Positions 7,767-15,647 of a stretch of 33,999 bases of DNA are shown here, piece after piece. Origin of the DNA: Pseudomonadota bacterium (GTDB lineage: Bacteria > Pseudomonadota > Gammaproteobacteria > Burkholderiales > Burkholderiaceae_B); assembly GCA_023423975.1 (NCBI GenBank), contig JAFAEO010000041.1, forward strand, positions 1 through 33,999, written 5' to 3'. The notes under the pieces were generated by a model, which was given only the letters and a program-made list of their open reading frames with translations, searched no databases and was not told the DNA's origin. Each line of letters begins with the position of its first letter. Position 1 is the stretch's first letter. Both the position numbers and the translations under genes were made by a program.

Positions 7767-8189
7767 TCAGTCCGAGGATTGTTGGGGGCCGCGCACCACG
7801 GCGGTGACCTCGATTTCCACTTTGGCCCGGTCCTCCACCAGGCCGGCTACCTGTACCGCTGTCATGGCGGGAAAATGACGGCCGATGATATTGCGGTAAT
7901 GCTCGCCGATCGCCGGATAGGCAGCTACATATTCGCGCTTGTCCGTCACATACCAGTTCATGCGCACAATATCGGATGGCGCCGCCCCGCCCTCCCGGAG
8001 GATGGCCACGATATTTTCCAGGGTCTGGCGCACCTGTTCGCCCAGATCGTCGGATTCAAACTGCTGCTGCCCATTCCAGCCGATCTGGCCGCCAACAAAT
8101 AGCAGGCGGCTGCCGGCCTCGACGGTGATCATGGTGCCGTTGGCGTAGCCGCGGGGCTTGGTCCAGTCTGACGGTTGCAATATTTCCAT
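7767..8189 (-). CDS. RidA/YjgF/UK114-family protein lacking the usual catalytic arginine
   Basis: A 140-residue protein of the trimeric RidA (YER057c) fold. Conserved features are LFVGGQIGWN (30-39), QVRQTLENI (52-60), the FPAM block (106-109) and KVEIEVTAVV (123-132). Typical RidA proteins deaminate reactive enamines/imines and use an arginine in the block FPAR; here the arginine is Met109, so this belongs to the divergent non-imine-deaminase subfamilies or has a different reaction. It starts with AGGAAA eight bases upstream and follows the aryl-CoA ligase by 34 bp, as the last gene of the catabolic operon. In a pathway that processes an amino-cyclohexene-carbonyl-CoA, a role in enamine hydrolysis or tautomerisation is attractive but inferred. 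Confidence 0.9.
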   Translation of the reverse strand: MEILQPSDWTKPRGYANGTMITVEAGSRLLFVGGQIGWNGQQQFESDDLGEQVRQTLENIVAILREGGAAPSDIVRMNWYVTDKREYVAAYPAIGEHYRNIIGRHFPAMTAVQVAGLVEDRAKVEIEVTAVVRGPQQSSD

Positions 8190-8223
8190 GTTTTCAGTTT
8201 CCTATTCCTATTACCGATCCCGA

Positions 8224-9894
8224 TTACCGGGTTTCGGCCAATTTTCTCAGGACAAAGCGCTGCAGCTTGCCGGTTTCGGTGCGCGGCAACTGCTCCACAA
8301 ATTCGATTTCGCGCGGATACTTGTAGGGCGCCGCTTCCTGCTTCACATAGTCCTGCAGGGTCGCGACCAGCCCGGCGTCGGGCGTAAAGCCCTCGTTCAG
8401 CACAATATAGGCCTTGACGATTACGCCGCGCTCGGCATCGCTGCGGCCCACCACCCCGCAGTCGTTCACCGCTGTATGAGTCATGAGCACGCTTTCGACT
8501 TCCGGGCCGGCAATGTTGTAGCCTGCAGAAACGATCATGTCGTCGTCGCGGGCGCGATAATAAAAGTAGCCATCGGCATCCATCACAAAAGCATCGCCGG
8601 GCAGATTCCACTGCTGCTGCACGTAGCGGGACTGGCGTTCATCATCCAGATAACGACAGCCGGTCGGGCCGCGCACAGCCAGTCGGCCCAGCGTACCGGG
8701 CGGCACCTCGTTCATATCGGCATCAACCACCCTTGCCTGATAGCCGGGCACTACCCGACCAATCGCGCCATCACGGATGTCATTACCGGTACTGGAAATA
8801 TATACATGCATCATTTCCGTACCGCCAATGCCATCCGTCATGTTGATGCCGCTGGCCTTTTTCCATATCTGGCGCGTATCATCGGGCAACGCCTCGCCGG
8901 CCGACACGCAAATCCGCAGCGAATCCAGCGCATAACCTTCGGCCAGCGCCGCCATCTTGCGATAGAAGGTAGGCGCCGTAAAGGTCATGGTTACCTTGTG
9001 ATCGGCAATGATCTGCAAAAAGGCGTCTGGGGTCAGCTTTTCCACCAGCAAGGTCGAACCGCCGGCGCGCAATGGAAAGCACAGCAACCCGCCCAGCCCG
9101 AAAGTGAAGGCCAGCGGCGGCGTGCCGCAAGCGATATCAGTCTCCCGGGTTTGCAGCACCTGGCTGGAAAAGGTATCGCACATGGCAAGCACATCGCGAT
9201 GAAAGTGAATGCAGCCCTTGGGTTTACCGGTAGTGCCACTGGTAAAGGCGATCATGCAGGGGTCATCGCGCAGCGTCTGGGCGTCGTAGGGCGCATCGCT
9301 TTTGGTGTCGGCCCTTGCCTGCATGCTATCGGGCGCATGGACTGCATCAGGTCCCTCATTGCCAAACGCCACAATCTGCTGCAGCGTGGGACAATAGTTC
9401 GGGTGATCGGGGTTGCGGCAATGCGCCAACTCCTGCAGCAACCGTTCGTCGCAAAGCGCCGCCTGTGCCTGTGAGATCCGCAGAATGGCGCTCAGTTCCC
9501 GGGCGCGCAGCAGCGGCATGGTGGGCACTGCGACAATGCCGGCCTTCAGGCATGCCAGCAGCGCACCTGCCATGCCCACGTTATTGGGCCCGCGCAGCAG
9601 CAGCCGGTTGCCCGATACCAGCCCCAGGTCTTCGGTCAGCACCCGCGCCAGTTGGTTGGTCCATTGTGCCAACGCCTGATAGCTCATCTGCTTTTGCTGG
9701 CCGTCCTGCAGCCAGCGCAATGCAATATTCTGACCACGCCCCTGCTGCACATGCCGGTCAATCAGTTCCACGGCACTGTTGAGCTTCTCGGGATATTGCA
9801 ATTGTGGCACGTCGAACAGATACTGCGGTTGCTGCCCGCTCTCTGGCAGATGCTCAATGACAAAGCGGTCCTGCAATCCTGTCTGTGCTGTCAT
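8224..9894 (-). CDS. Aryl-CoA ligase, probably 2-aminobenzoate-CoA (or benzoate-CoA) ligase
   Basis: A 556-residue ANL-superfamily adenylate-forming enzyme that would activate an aromatic acid with ATP and CoA. The P-loop TSGTTGKPKG is at 218-227, the A5-type motif DGIGGTEMMH near 355-364, the hinge region FYYRARDDDMI around 455, and the C-terminal catalytic lysine K543 in RTETGKLQR. The DGIGGTEMMH form and overall length fit the benzoate/2-aminobenzoate-CoA ligase branch. The start at 9894 has AGGAGA eight bases upstream. It lies 71 bp after the acyl-CoA dehydrogenase, with a hairpin between. Its place beside an aminobenzoyl-CoA monooxygenase/reductase-type gene favours anthranilate as substrate; a salicylate or benzoate ligase remains possible. 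Confidence 0.85.
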   Translation of the reverse strand: MTAQTGLQDRFVIEHLPESGQQPQYLFDVPQLQYPEKLNSAVELIDRHVQQGRGQNIALRWLQDGQQKQMSYQALAQWTNQLARVLTEDLGLVSGNRLLLRGPNNVGMAGALLACLKAGIVAVPTMPLLRARELSAILRISQAQAALCDERLLQELAHCRNPDHPNYCPTLQQIVAFGNEGPDAVHAPDSMQARADTKSDAPYDAQTLRDDPCMIAFTSGTTGKPKGCIHFHRDVLAMCDTFSSQVLQTRETDIACGTPPLAFTFGLGGLLCFPLRAGGSTLLVEKLTPDAFLQIIADHKVTMTFTAPTFYRKMAALAEGYALDSLRICVSAGEALPDDTRQIWKKASGINMTDGIGGTEMMHVYISSTGNDIRDGAIGRVVPGYQARVVDADMNEVPPGTLGRLAVRGPTGCRYLDDERQSRYVQQQWNLPGDAFVMDADGYFYYRARDDDMIVSAGYNIAGPEVESVLMTHTAVNDCGVVGRSDAERGVIVKAYIVLNEGFTPDAGLVATLQDYVKQEAAPYKYPREIEFVEQLPRTETGKLQRFVLRKLAETR

Positions 9895-9916
9895 GTCTTG
9901 TCTCCTGTGTTAGCGG

Positions 9917-9938
9917 CTCATCCGGCGGCGCGGATGAG
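9917..9938 (-). repeat. Intra-operon hairpin between ligase and acyl-CoA dehydrogenase genes
   Basis: A 7 bp perfect stem (CTCATCC with GGATGAG) surrounds an 8-base GC-rich loop, with no T-run on either strand. It may be an mRNA-stabilising or processing hairpin; it does not look like a terminator. Confidence 0.5.
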
Positions 9939-9965
9939 TCGGGAAGTCTGTGCTCCCGTTTCGGT

Positions 9966-11135
9966 TCAGTCCCGCAGTAATTCACGTGCAATAATCAATT
10001 TCTGCACTTCGGTGGCGCCTTCGTAAATACGCAGGGCGCGAATGTCCCGGTACAACCCTTCCACACATTCGCCGGCCACCACGCCCTGTCCGCCAAACAG
10101 CTGAACAGCCCGGTCAATCACCTGCTGCGCCGATTCGGTCGCAAACATCTTGGCCATGGCCGCTTCCTTGGTGGTTCTGGCCTGGTAAACGTCACGTCGC
10201 CAGGCGGCGCGATAGGTTAGCAGGCGGCTGGCATCCAGCGCTGTTGCCATGTCGCCCAACGCGGCCTGGGTCAGTTGCAGGTCGGCCAGCACGCCGCCAA
10301 ACATCTGGCGCGTCTTGCTGCGCGCCAGGGCTTCGTCCAGCGCCCTGGCAGCAAAGCCGTTGGCCGCAGCCGCGACCGAAGCGCGGAAAATATCCAGCAC
10401 CTGCATTGCCAGCTTGAAGCCCTCGCCCCTGGTCCCCAGCAGGGCCTCGGAAGACAGGCGGCATTGCTTCAACTTGAGCACCGCCATCGGATGTGGCGCC
10501 ATCACCTGGATGCGCTCGGACGTATCCAGCCCGCTCGCGTTGCTGTTTACGATAAAGGCGCTGATGCCCCGCGCGCCCGGCAGAAAATCGGTGCGCGCGA
10601 AGACACAATAGAAATCGGCAATGCCGCCATTGGAGATCCAGGTTTTGACGCCATCAAGAACGTATTCGGATCCTTGCTGCGTGGCCTTGCAGGCCATGGC
10701 GGCCACATCAGACCCGGCGTCGGGCTCGGACAGGGCGAAGGCGGCAATCAGCTCGCCCCGTGCCACGCGTGGCAGATAGAACTTTTTCTGCGCCTCGGAG
10801 CCGCCCAGCACAATGGCGCCGCTACCCAGGCCCTGCATGGCAAAGGCAAAGTCGGCCAGCCCGTGATAGCGCGCGAAGGTCTCGCGGATCAGGCAGATCA
10901 TGCGCGAATCAATCTGCTCCAGCGCACCGCCCCAGGCACCATTGGGCCCTGCCGGAACCGCATAGCGCAGCCAGCCGCCCTCTCCCATCCGGCGTACCAG
11001 TTCACGACAGGTATCATCGGTATTGCCTTGCGGAAGATTGCGCAGATTATCCTGTGCCCAGCGATCCAGTTCGACGGCAACATGGCGATGCTGCTCTTCG
11101 AAAAACGGCCAGTCCAGAAACTCATGATCAGGCAT
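9966..11135 (-). CDS. Acyl-CoA dehydrogenase
   Basis: A 389-residue FAD-dependent acyl-CoA dehydrogenase. The family signature AFALSEPDAGSD (FAD binding), the substrate/FAD loop KTWISNGG, and RALRIYEGATEVQ with the presumed catalytic base E372 are all present. The ATG at 11135 has GGGAGA upstream and lies 2 bp after the crotonase stop, implying translational coupling; a TTG two codons earlier is not needed. In the cluster it would oxidise an alicyclic acyl-CoA made from the reduced ring. The exact substrate cannot be told, and glutaryl- or cyclohexanecarbonyl-CoA dehydrogenases share the same motifs. Confidence 0.9.
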   Translation of the reverse strand: MPDHEFLDWPFFEEQHRHVAVELDRWAQDNLRNLPQGNTDDTCRELVRRMGEGGWLRYAVPAGPNGAWGGALEQIDSRMICLIRETFARYHGLADFAFAMQGLGSGAIVLGGSEAQKKFYLPRVARGELIAAFALSEPDAGSDVAAMACKATQQGSEYVLDGVKTWISNGGIADFYCVFARTDFLPGARGISAFIVNSNASGLDTSERIQVMAPHPMAVLKLKQCRLSSEALLGTRGEGFKLAMQVLDIFRASVAAAANGFAARALDEALARSKTRQMFGGVLADLQLTQAALGDMATALDASRLLTYRAAWRRDVYQARTTKEAAMAKMFATESAQQVIDRAVQLFGGQGVVAGECVEGLYRDIRALRIYEGATEVQKLIIARELLRD

Positions 11136-11137
11136 GA

Positions 11138-11995
11138 TCAATCTCCCTCGAACACAGGCTTGTTTTTTGCCACGAAGGCATGGTAAGCCCGATGAAAATC
11201 TCGGGTCTGCATACAGATGGCCTGCGCGTGGGCTTCGGCATCAATGGCGTCGTCCACACCCATATTCCATTCGTGATGCAGGCAATGCTTGGTAACGCCA
11301 TTGGCAAAGGTCGGGCCTGCGGCAATCTGCGCCGCCATGGTGTGCGCAGCCGCCAGCACCTGGTCAGGCTCATGCAACTGGTTATAGAAGCCCCATTGGT
11401 GGCCTTCCTGGCCGGACATGGAACGGCCGGTGTAGAGCAGTTCACTGGCGCGGCCCTGGCCGATAATGCGCGGCAAAATGGCACACGCGCCCATGTCTGC
11501 TCCCGCCAGGCCGACCCGTGTAAACAGAAAGGCGGTTTTGCTGTCGGCCGTGCCCAGCCGGATATCGGACGCCATGGCCAGGATGGCGCCAGCGCCGGCA
11601 CACACGCCAGCCACCGCCGCGATAACCGGCTGCGGGCAACCACGCATAGCCTTGACCAGATCACCTGTCATCTGGGTAAAGGCAAGCAGCTGGGGCATGG
11701 ACATGCGGGTCAGCGGGCCAATAATTTCATGTACATCGCCACCCGAACAGAAATTGCCGCCGGCGCCGGCGATTACCACTACCTTGATGTCACTGGCGAA
11801 GGACAAGGTACGAAACAGATCACGCAGCTCAGCATAGGACTCGAAGGTCAGTGGGTTTTTTCTTTCCGGCCGGTTCAGGGTAATGGTGGCCACCTTGTGG
11901 TCATCGCTGACCGTCAAGTCAAAATGCGTGGCCCGATAGCCTGCCAGCGGCTTAGTCTGATCCTGCATGGGGTTGATTTCATCTGCAATAGTCAT
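11138..11995 (-). CDS. Enoyl-CoA hydratase/isomerase-family (crotonase-fold) protein
   Basis: A 285-residue crotonase-superfamily enzyme. The two oxyanion-hole segments are clear: GGNFCSGGDVHE (79-90) and VAGVCAGAGAILA (128-140). By alignment with rat mitochondrial hydratase, the first catalytic Glu corresponds to Ile138 and the second falls at about Arg160 in FTRVGLAGADMGA, so both are absent; Asp168 in that block is a candidate acid/base, as in other members with the GLxPDxG pattern. It therefore may isomerise, hydrolyse or lyse a ring acyl-CoA and need not hydrate a simple enoyl-CoA. The start at 11995 has GGAGAT upstream; the longer open frame lacks support. The SDR gene lies about 204 bp upstream in the same direction. 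Confidence 0.88.
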   Translation of the reverse strand: MTIADEINPMQDQTKPLAGYRATHFDLTVSDDHKVATITLNRPERKNPLTFESYAELRDLFRTLSFASDIKVVVIAGAGGNFCSGGDVHEIIGPLTRMSMPQLLAFTQMTGDLVKAMRGCPQPVIAAVAGVCAGAGAILAMASDIRLGTADSKTAFLFTRVGLAGADMGACAILPRIIGQGRASELLYTGRSMSGQEGHQWGFYNQLHEPDQVLAAAHTMAAQIAAGPTFANGVTKHCLHHEWNMGVDDAIDAEAHAQAICMQTRDFHRAYHAFVAKNKPVFEGD

Positions 11996-12021
11996 TCGTA
12001 TATCTCCAGTTCTTTCTTCCA

Positions 12022-12048
12022 GTGAATGCGAGGATTCTTTGCATTCAC
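12022..12048 (-). repeat. Hairpin in SDR-crotonase gap
   Basis: A perfect 8 bp stem, GTGAATGC with GCATTCAC, encloses an 11-base loop. It sits 27 bp before the crotonase start in the 204 bp gap. No T-run follows on the minus strand, so it looks like a leader or processing structure and not a terminator. Confidence 0.5.
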
Positions 12049-12199
12049 ATCTGTCATTGCTGCTTTTTGTGCACCGATCAGCAGGTGAGATTTTCATCTG
12101 TATTACGGGGCTATCCGGTTCATTGCCCGGCTGCCACACTGCGGAAGGCTCATGGGCGGCTTCAGAGACATTCCTGCAAACAGCACATTGCGCCGCGTT

Positions 12200-12997
12200 T
12201 TACCCGGCCATTTTCTCGCCGCCGTCGACCGGGACAGCCTGCCCATTGATACTGGCCGACTGCGGCAGGCACAGCCACAGCACGGCATGCGCCACTTGCT
12301 CGGGCTGCACCAATTTGCCCTGCGGATTGTTACTGGCCAGTGCCGCCTTTGCCTTGTCCGCAGTCATGCCGGTTTTGGCAACCATATTGGCCACGGCGCC
12401 GTCAAGCAGCGGCGTCTCGGTATAACCAGGGCACACAGCATTGACGGTAATATTTTTTTCTGCCAGCTCCAGGGCGAGGGCACGGGTCAGGCCCACGACC
12501 CCATGCTTGGCTGCACAATACGCAGTCACGTAGCCATAGCCCTTCAGGCCGGCAACGCTGGCCACATTCACAATCCGCCCCCAGCCCTGTGCCAGCATAT
12601 CGGGCAGCGCAGCGGCAATGCATTGATAGGTGCCGGTCAGATTGACCTGCAGCATCCGGTTCCAGAACTCGGTATCCATGCGGTCAAAGCGCTCGCTTTG
12701 CGCTTGCCCGGCATTGTTGACCAGAACACTGATCGGACCAAAGCGCGCCCGAGCCGCGTCAAAGGCGCTGCCGATTGCCTTTTCATCTGTGATATCGGCC
12801 TGTACTGTGTGTACCCGCTGCGCATCTGCAGAAAGACTCGCCGCAGCCGCGGCCAGGCGCTCGCCGTTGCGGGCCAGCAGCGTCACGCGGGCGCCAGCAT
12901 CCAGCATCAAGCGTGCCACTTCAAGCCCGATCCCCTGATTGGCGCCGGTAATCAGCACGTGACGATTGTCCAACGAAGGTGTAGCGGTCTGGTCCAT
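12200..12997 (-). CDS. Short-chain dehydrogenase/reductase (3-hydroxyacyl-CoA dehydrogenase-like)
   Basis: A 265-residue classical SDR. The NAD(P)-binding GANQGIG is at 18-24, NNAG at 94-97, and the catalytic triad is S147, Y160 and K164 (YCAAK). An acidic residue after the second strand that would set NAD preference is not obvious, so the cofactor is uncertain. It starts 6 bp after the stop of the large flavoprotein gene. In the cluster it is the natural candidate for the hydroxyacyl-CoA (or ring alcohol) dehydrogenase of the beta-oxidation-like phase. A 3-hydroxybutyrate-dehydrogenase-like assignment would give the same motifs. Confidence 0.88.
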   Translation of the reverse strand: MDQTATPSLDNRHVLITGANQGIGLEVARLMLDAGARVTLLARNGERLAAAAASLSADAQRVHTVQADITDEKAIGSAFDAARARFGPISVLVNNAGQAQSERFDRMDTEFWNRMLQVNLTGTYQCIAAALPDMLAQGWGRIVNVASVAGLKGYGYVTAYCAAKHGVVGLTRALALELAEKNITVNAVCPGYTETPLLDGAVANMVAKTGMTADKAKAALASNNPQGKLVQPEQVAHAVLWLCLPQSASINGQAVPVDGGEKMAG

Positions 12998-13003
12998 GAT
13001 GAT

Positions 13004-15358
13004 TTATCCGTTTTGCATTGATTGGGCCCGTTCAAACAGGGTCTCGATTTGCCGTTTTCCCGCGCTGTACTGCCGGGGCCAGTTCACTTGCGTGTAGCCG
13101 ATTCTGGCGGTTTCGCTCAGCGTCCAGGCCGGGTTGGCCAGATGAGGGCGGCCAATGGCGCACAAATCTGCCCGACCCGACGCGATAATACTGTTGACCT
13201 GGTCGGCCTCTGTGATGGCGCCGACCGCCATGGTGGCAATCCCTTCCTGGTTGCGGATTTCATCTGCAAAAGGCGTCTGGTACATGCGCCCATATACCGG
13301 TTTCTGATCGGGGCTGACTTGTCCTGACGAGCAGTCGATCAGATCGGCGCCCGCTGCCTTGAAGGCCCGGGCAATCAGCACCGCATCATCTGCCGTAATG
13401 CCACCCTCGACCCAGTCGCTGGCCGAGATACGTACATTCAGCGGTCGGTCCTCTGGCCACACCGCACGCATCGCCTTAAAAACTTCAAGGGGAAAACGCA
13501 GGCGGTTTTCCAAGGAGCCTCCATAAGCATCTGTGCGCTGATTGGTCAGTGGGGAAATAAAACACGACAACAGATAGCCATGCGCGCAATGCAGTTCAAG
13601 CACGTCAAACCCCGCCTTTGCGGCAAGCCGGGTGGACTGCACGAACTGCCCGGTAATCTGCTGCATATCTGCGACATCCAGCTCCGTAGGCACTTGCGAG
13701 ATGTCGGGCAGATACGGCAAGGCAGATGCCGAGACCAGCGACCAGTTGCCTGACTCCAGCGGCATATCAATGCCATCCCACGCCGCCTTGGTAGACCCCT
13801 TGCGACCCGCATGGCCCAGTTGAATGCCGATTTTTGCATCCGATTGTGCGTGAACCGCCTGTACGATGTGTTGCCAGGCCTGCAACTGGGTCTCGTTCCA
13901 CAAGCCCGGGCAATGCGGCGTGATCCGCGCCTGGGGCGAGACACAAGTCATTTCAACCATAACCAGCCCGGCGCCACCCAGGGCGCGCGCCAGCAAATGC
14001 TGGACATGAAAATCGCCAGGCACCCCGTCAACGCACGAGTACATGGCCATGGGCGAAACCACGATCCGGTTTTTCAATACCACAGAGCGCAGGCTGAACG
14101 GCGTCCACATGGGAGGAATCGCAGCAGCGTCGCTGCCCGTTACGGCCACCGCCTCGGCAGACCCGGCCTGGCGGGCCTGACGGCTGAACCAGCTTTCAAA
14201 ATGATGCATCCATTGCGGATCGCGCAGCCGCAGGTTTTCATGTGAAATACGCTGCGAGCGGGTCAGCAGCGAATAGGCAAACTGCTCCGGCGCCAGCTGG
14301 CTATAGCGTTTGACATTCTCAAACCATTCGGTGGAGTTGCGTGCGGCATTCTGGATTTTCAGCACCTCAATGCTGCGCTGCGCCTCGTAGTGCGTCAGCG
14401 CAGCGCCAATATCATTGTGGGTACGGAAACTGCCGGCCAGTTCAATGGCGTCTTCCAGTGCCAGCTTGGTCCCTGATCCGATGGAAAAATGCGCGGTATG
14501 CGCGGCATCGCCCATCAGCACCACGGGCACGGTTTTACCGTTGGGCAGTTGCTGCTGATGCACCCACTGCTCGCAAATCACGCGGGGAAACTGAATCCAG
14601 ATGGCCGATCCGCGCAAATGCTTGGCATTGGAGAGCAGCTTGTGACCGTCCAGCCACGGCGCAAAGAGAGCCTCACAATAGGCAATGCCCTCCTCCTGCG
14701 ACATATTGTCGATCCCGGCAGCGCGCCAGGTTTCATCCCGGGTTTCCACAATGAAGGTGGACATGCCCTCTTCATACTGATAGGCGTGTGCCTGAAACCA
14801 GCCGTGTTCCGTATTGACAAAGGCAAAGGTAAACGCATCAAACGTCTTTTGCGTGCCCAGCCAGACAAAGCGGCAGCGCCGGGTGTCGATATCCGGCTTG
14901 AACGTATCGGCGTAGCGCGTGCGGATGCGGCTATTGATGCCGTCCGATGCAATGACCAGGTCTGCATCGTAATCCATTGCGATGGCCTGATCGTCTTCGG
15001 CCACGGTCTCGAACACCAGTTCCACGCCAAGATCCAGACAGCGCTGTTGCAGAATATTGAGCATCTTCTTGCGGCCGATGCCGATAAACCCGTGTCCGCC
15101 GCTGCGGATCGTGGTCTGGCCGATATGAATATCAATATCGTCCCAGTGGTTGAATTGGCGAATGATCTGTTCAGCCGTAGGCAGATCGGCCTTTTTCAGG
15201 TTTTCCAGCGTAGCGTCAGAAAACACTACTCCCCAACCGAAGGTATCAAACGGCCGGTTGCGTTCAATGACCACCACCCGATCCTGGGGATTGCGTTTTT
15301 TCAACAGCAGCCCGGCATATAAACCTGCGGGGCCGCCACCGATACATACAATTTTCAT
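13004..15358 (-). CDS. Two-domain flavoprotein: 2-aminobenzoyl-CoA monooxygenase/reductase-type (salicylyl-CoA 5-hydroxylase-like domain fused to old yellow enzyme-like domain)
   Basis: A 784-residue fusion. Residues 1-390 are a single-component aromatic hydroxylase fold: dinucleotide motif GGGPAGLYAG (7-16), the ASDG segment near 137-140 and GDAAHTAHFSIGSG (283-296). Residues about 415-770 are an old yellow enzyme-type FMN barrel, with SPMAMYS, GIQLGHAGRKGS (511-522) and the active-site HCAHGYL (590-596). This architecture is that of the aminobenzoyl-CoA monooxygenase/reductase known from Azoarcus evansii, which hydroxylates 2-aminobenzoyl-CoA at C5 and reduces the ring with NADH. The ATG at 15358 has AAAGGA upstream. 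It leads the operon and is transcribed away from the MarR gene. The substrate is inferred from architecture and neighbours. Confidence 0.9.
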   Translation of the reverse strand: MKIVCIGGGPAGLYAGLLLKKRNPQDRVVVIERNRPFDTFGWGVVFSDATLENLKKADLPTAEQIIRQFNHWDDIDIHIGQTTIRSGGHGFIGIGRKKMLNILQQRCLDLGVELVFETVAEDDQAIAMDYDADLVIASDGINSRIRTRYADTFKPDIDTRRCRFVWLGTQKTFDAFTFAFVNTEHGWFQAHAYQYEEGMSTFIVETRDETWRAAGIDNMSQEEGIAYCEALFAPWLDGHKLLSNAKHLRGSAIWIQFPRVICEQWVHQQQLPNGKTVPVVLMGDAAHTAHFSIGSGTKLALEDAIELAGSFRTHNDIGAALTHYEAQRSIEVLKIQNAARNSTEWFENVKRYSQLAPEQFAYSLLTRSQRISHENLRLRDPQWMHHFESWFSRQARQAGSAEAVAVTGSDAAAIPPMWTPFSLRSVVLKNRIVVSPMAMYSCVDGVPGDFHVQHLLARALGGAGLVMVEMTCVSPQARITPHCPGLWNETQLQAWQHIVQAVHAQSDAKIGIQLGHAGRKGSTKAAWDGIDMPLESGNWSLVSASALPYLPDISQVPTELDVADMQQITGQFVQSTRLAAKAGFDVLELHCAHGYLLSCFISPLTNQRTDAYGGSLENRLRFPLEVFKAMRAVWPEDRPLNVRISASDWVEGGITADDAVLIARAFKAAGADLIDCSSGQVSPDQKPVYGRMYQTPFADEIRNQEGIATMAVGAITEADQVNSIIASGRADLCAIGRPHLANPAWTLSETARIGYTQVNWPRQYSAGKRQIETLFERAQSMQNG

Positions 15359-15461
15359 GCCAGATCCTTTGAACGTGGACTTTGACCGTTGCCTGCCGCG
15401 CCGCTGTCTTGCCGGCGGCACCGGGCAGACACAAGAGCCCCACACTGCGATTTTGCTTGTT

Positions 15462-15502
15462 TCACAATTGTGATTTATTTTAAGTTTAAACTAATTTATA
15501 AT
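15462..15502. promoter_or_regulatory. Divergent regulatory region of the catabolic operon and marR gene
   Basis: An A+T-rich island in a GC-rich gap. It holds two perfect palindromes, TCACAATTGTGA (15462-15473) and AGTTTAAACT (15483-15492), followed by a consensus -10 TATAAT (15497-15502) for the + strand. The second palindrome lies exactly between the -10 and its weak -35 (TTTATT, 17 bp spacing), where a repressor would block RNA polymerase. Size and symmetry suit a MarR dimer. The start of the minus-strand operon mRNA is not clear. Confidence 0.55.
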
Positions 15503-15647
15503 GCACTACAAACTTTTTTTAAACAGGCGACAAAGGGTGTCTTATGCCAAGCATGGGCACCCGGACCAACCAGACTGCGTTTACAATCTGTCCGGTCCCA
15601 CAAGAACGGCCATGTCGTTTTATTACGTTTTTTCTGCAGGAGCAGTT

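Noticed and set aside
8158..9474. A 438-residue plus-strand open frame opposite the aryl-CoA ligase gene.
   Set aside because: It is antisense to a well-conserved ANL ligase with all motifs; no ribosome binding site or protein family is visible.
10275..12025. Long plus-strand frames opposite the acyl-CoA dehydrogenase and crotonase genes.
   Set aside because: They are shadows of the minus-strand genes and show His/Gln-rich, non-protein-like composition.
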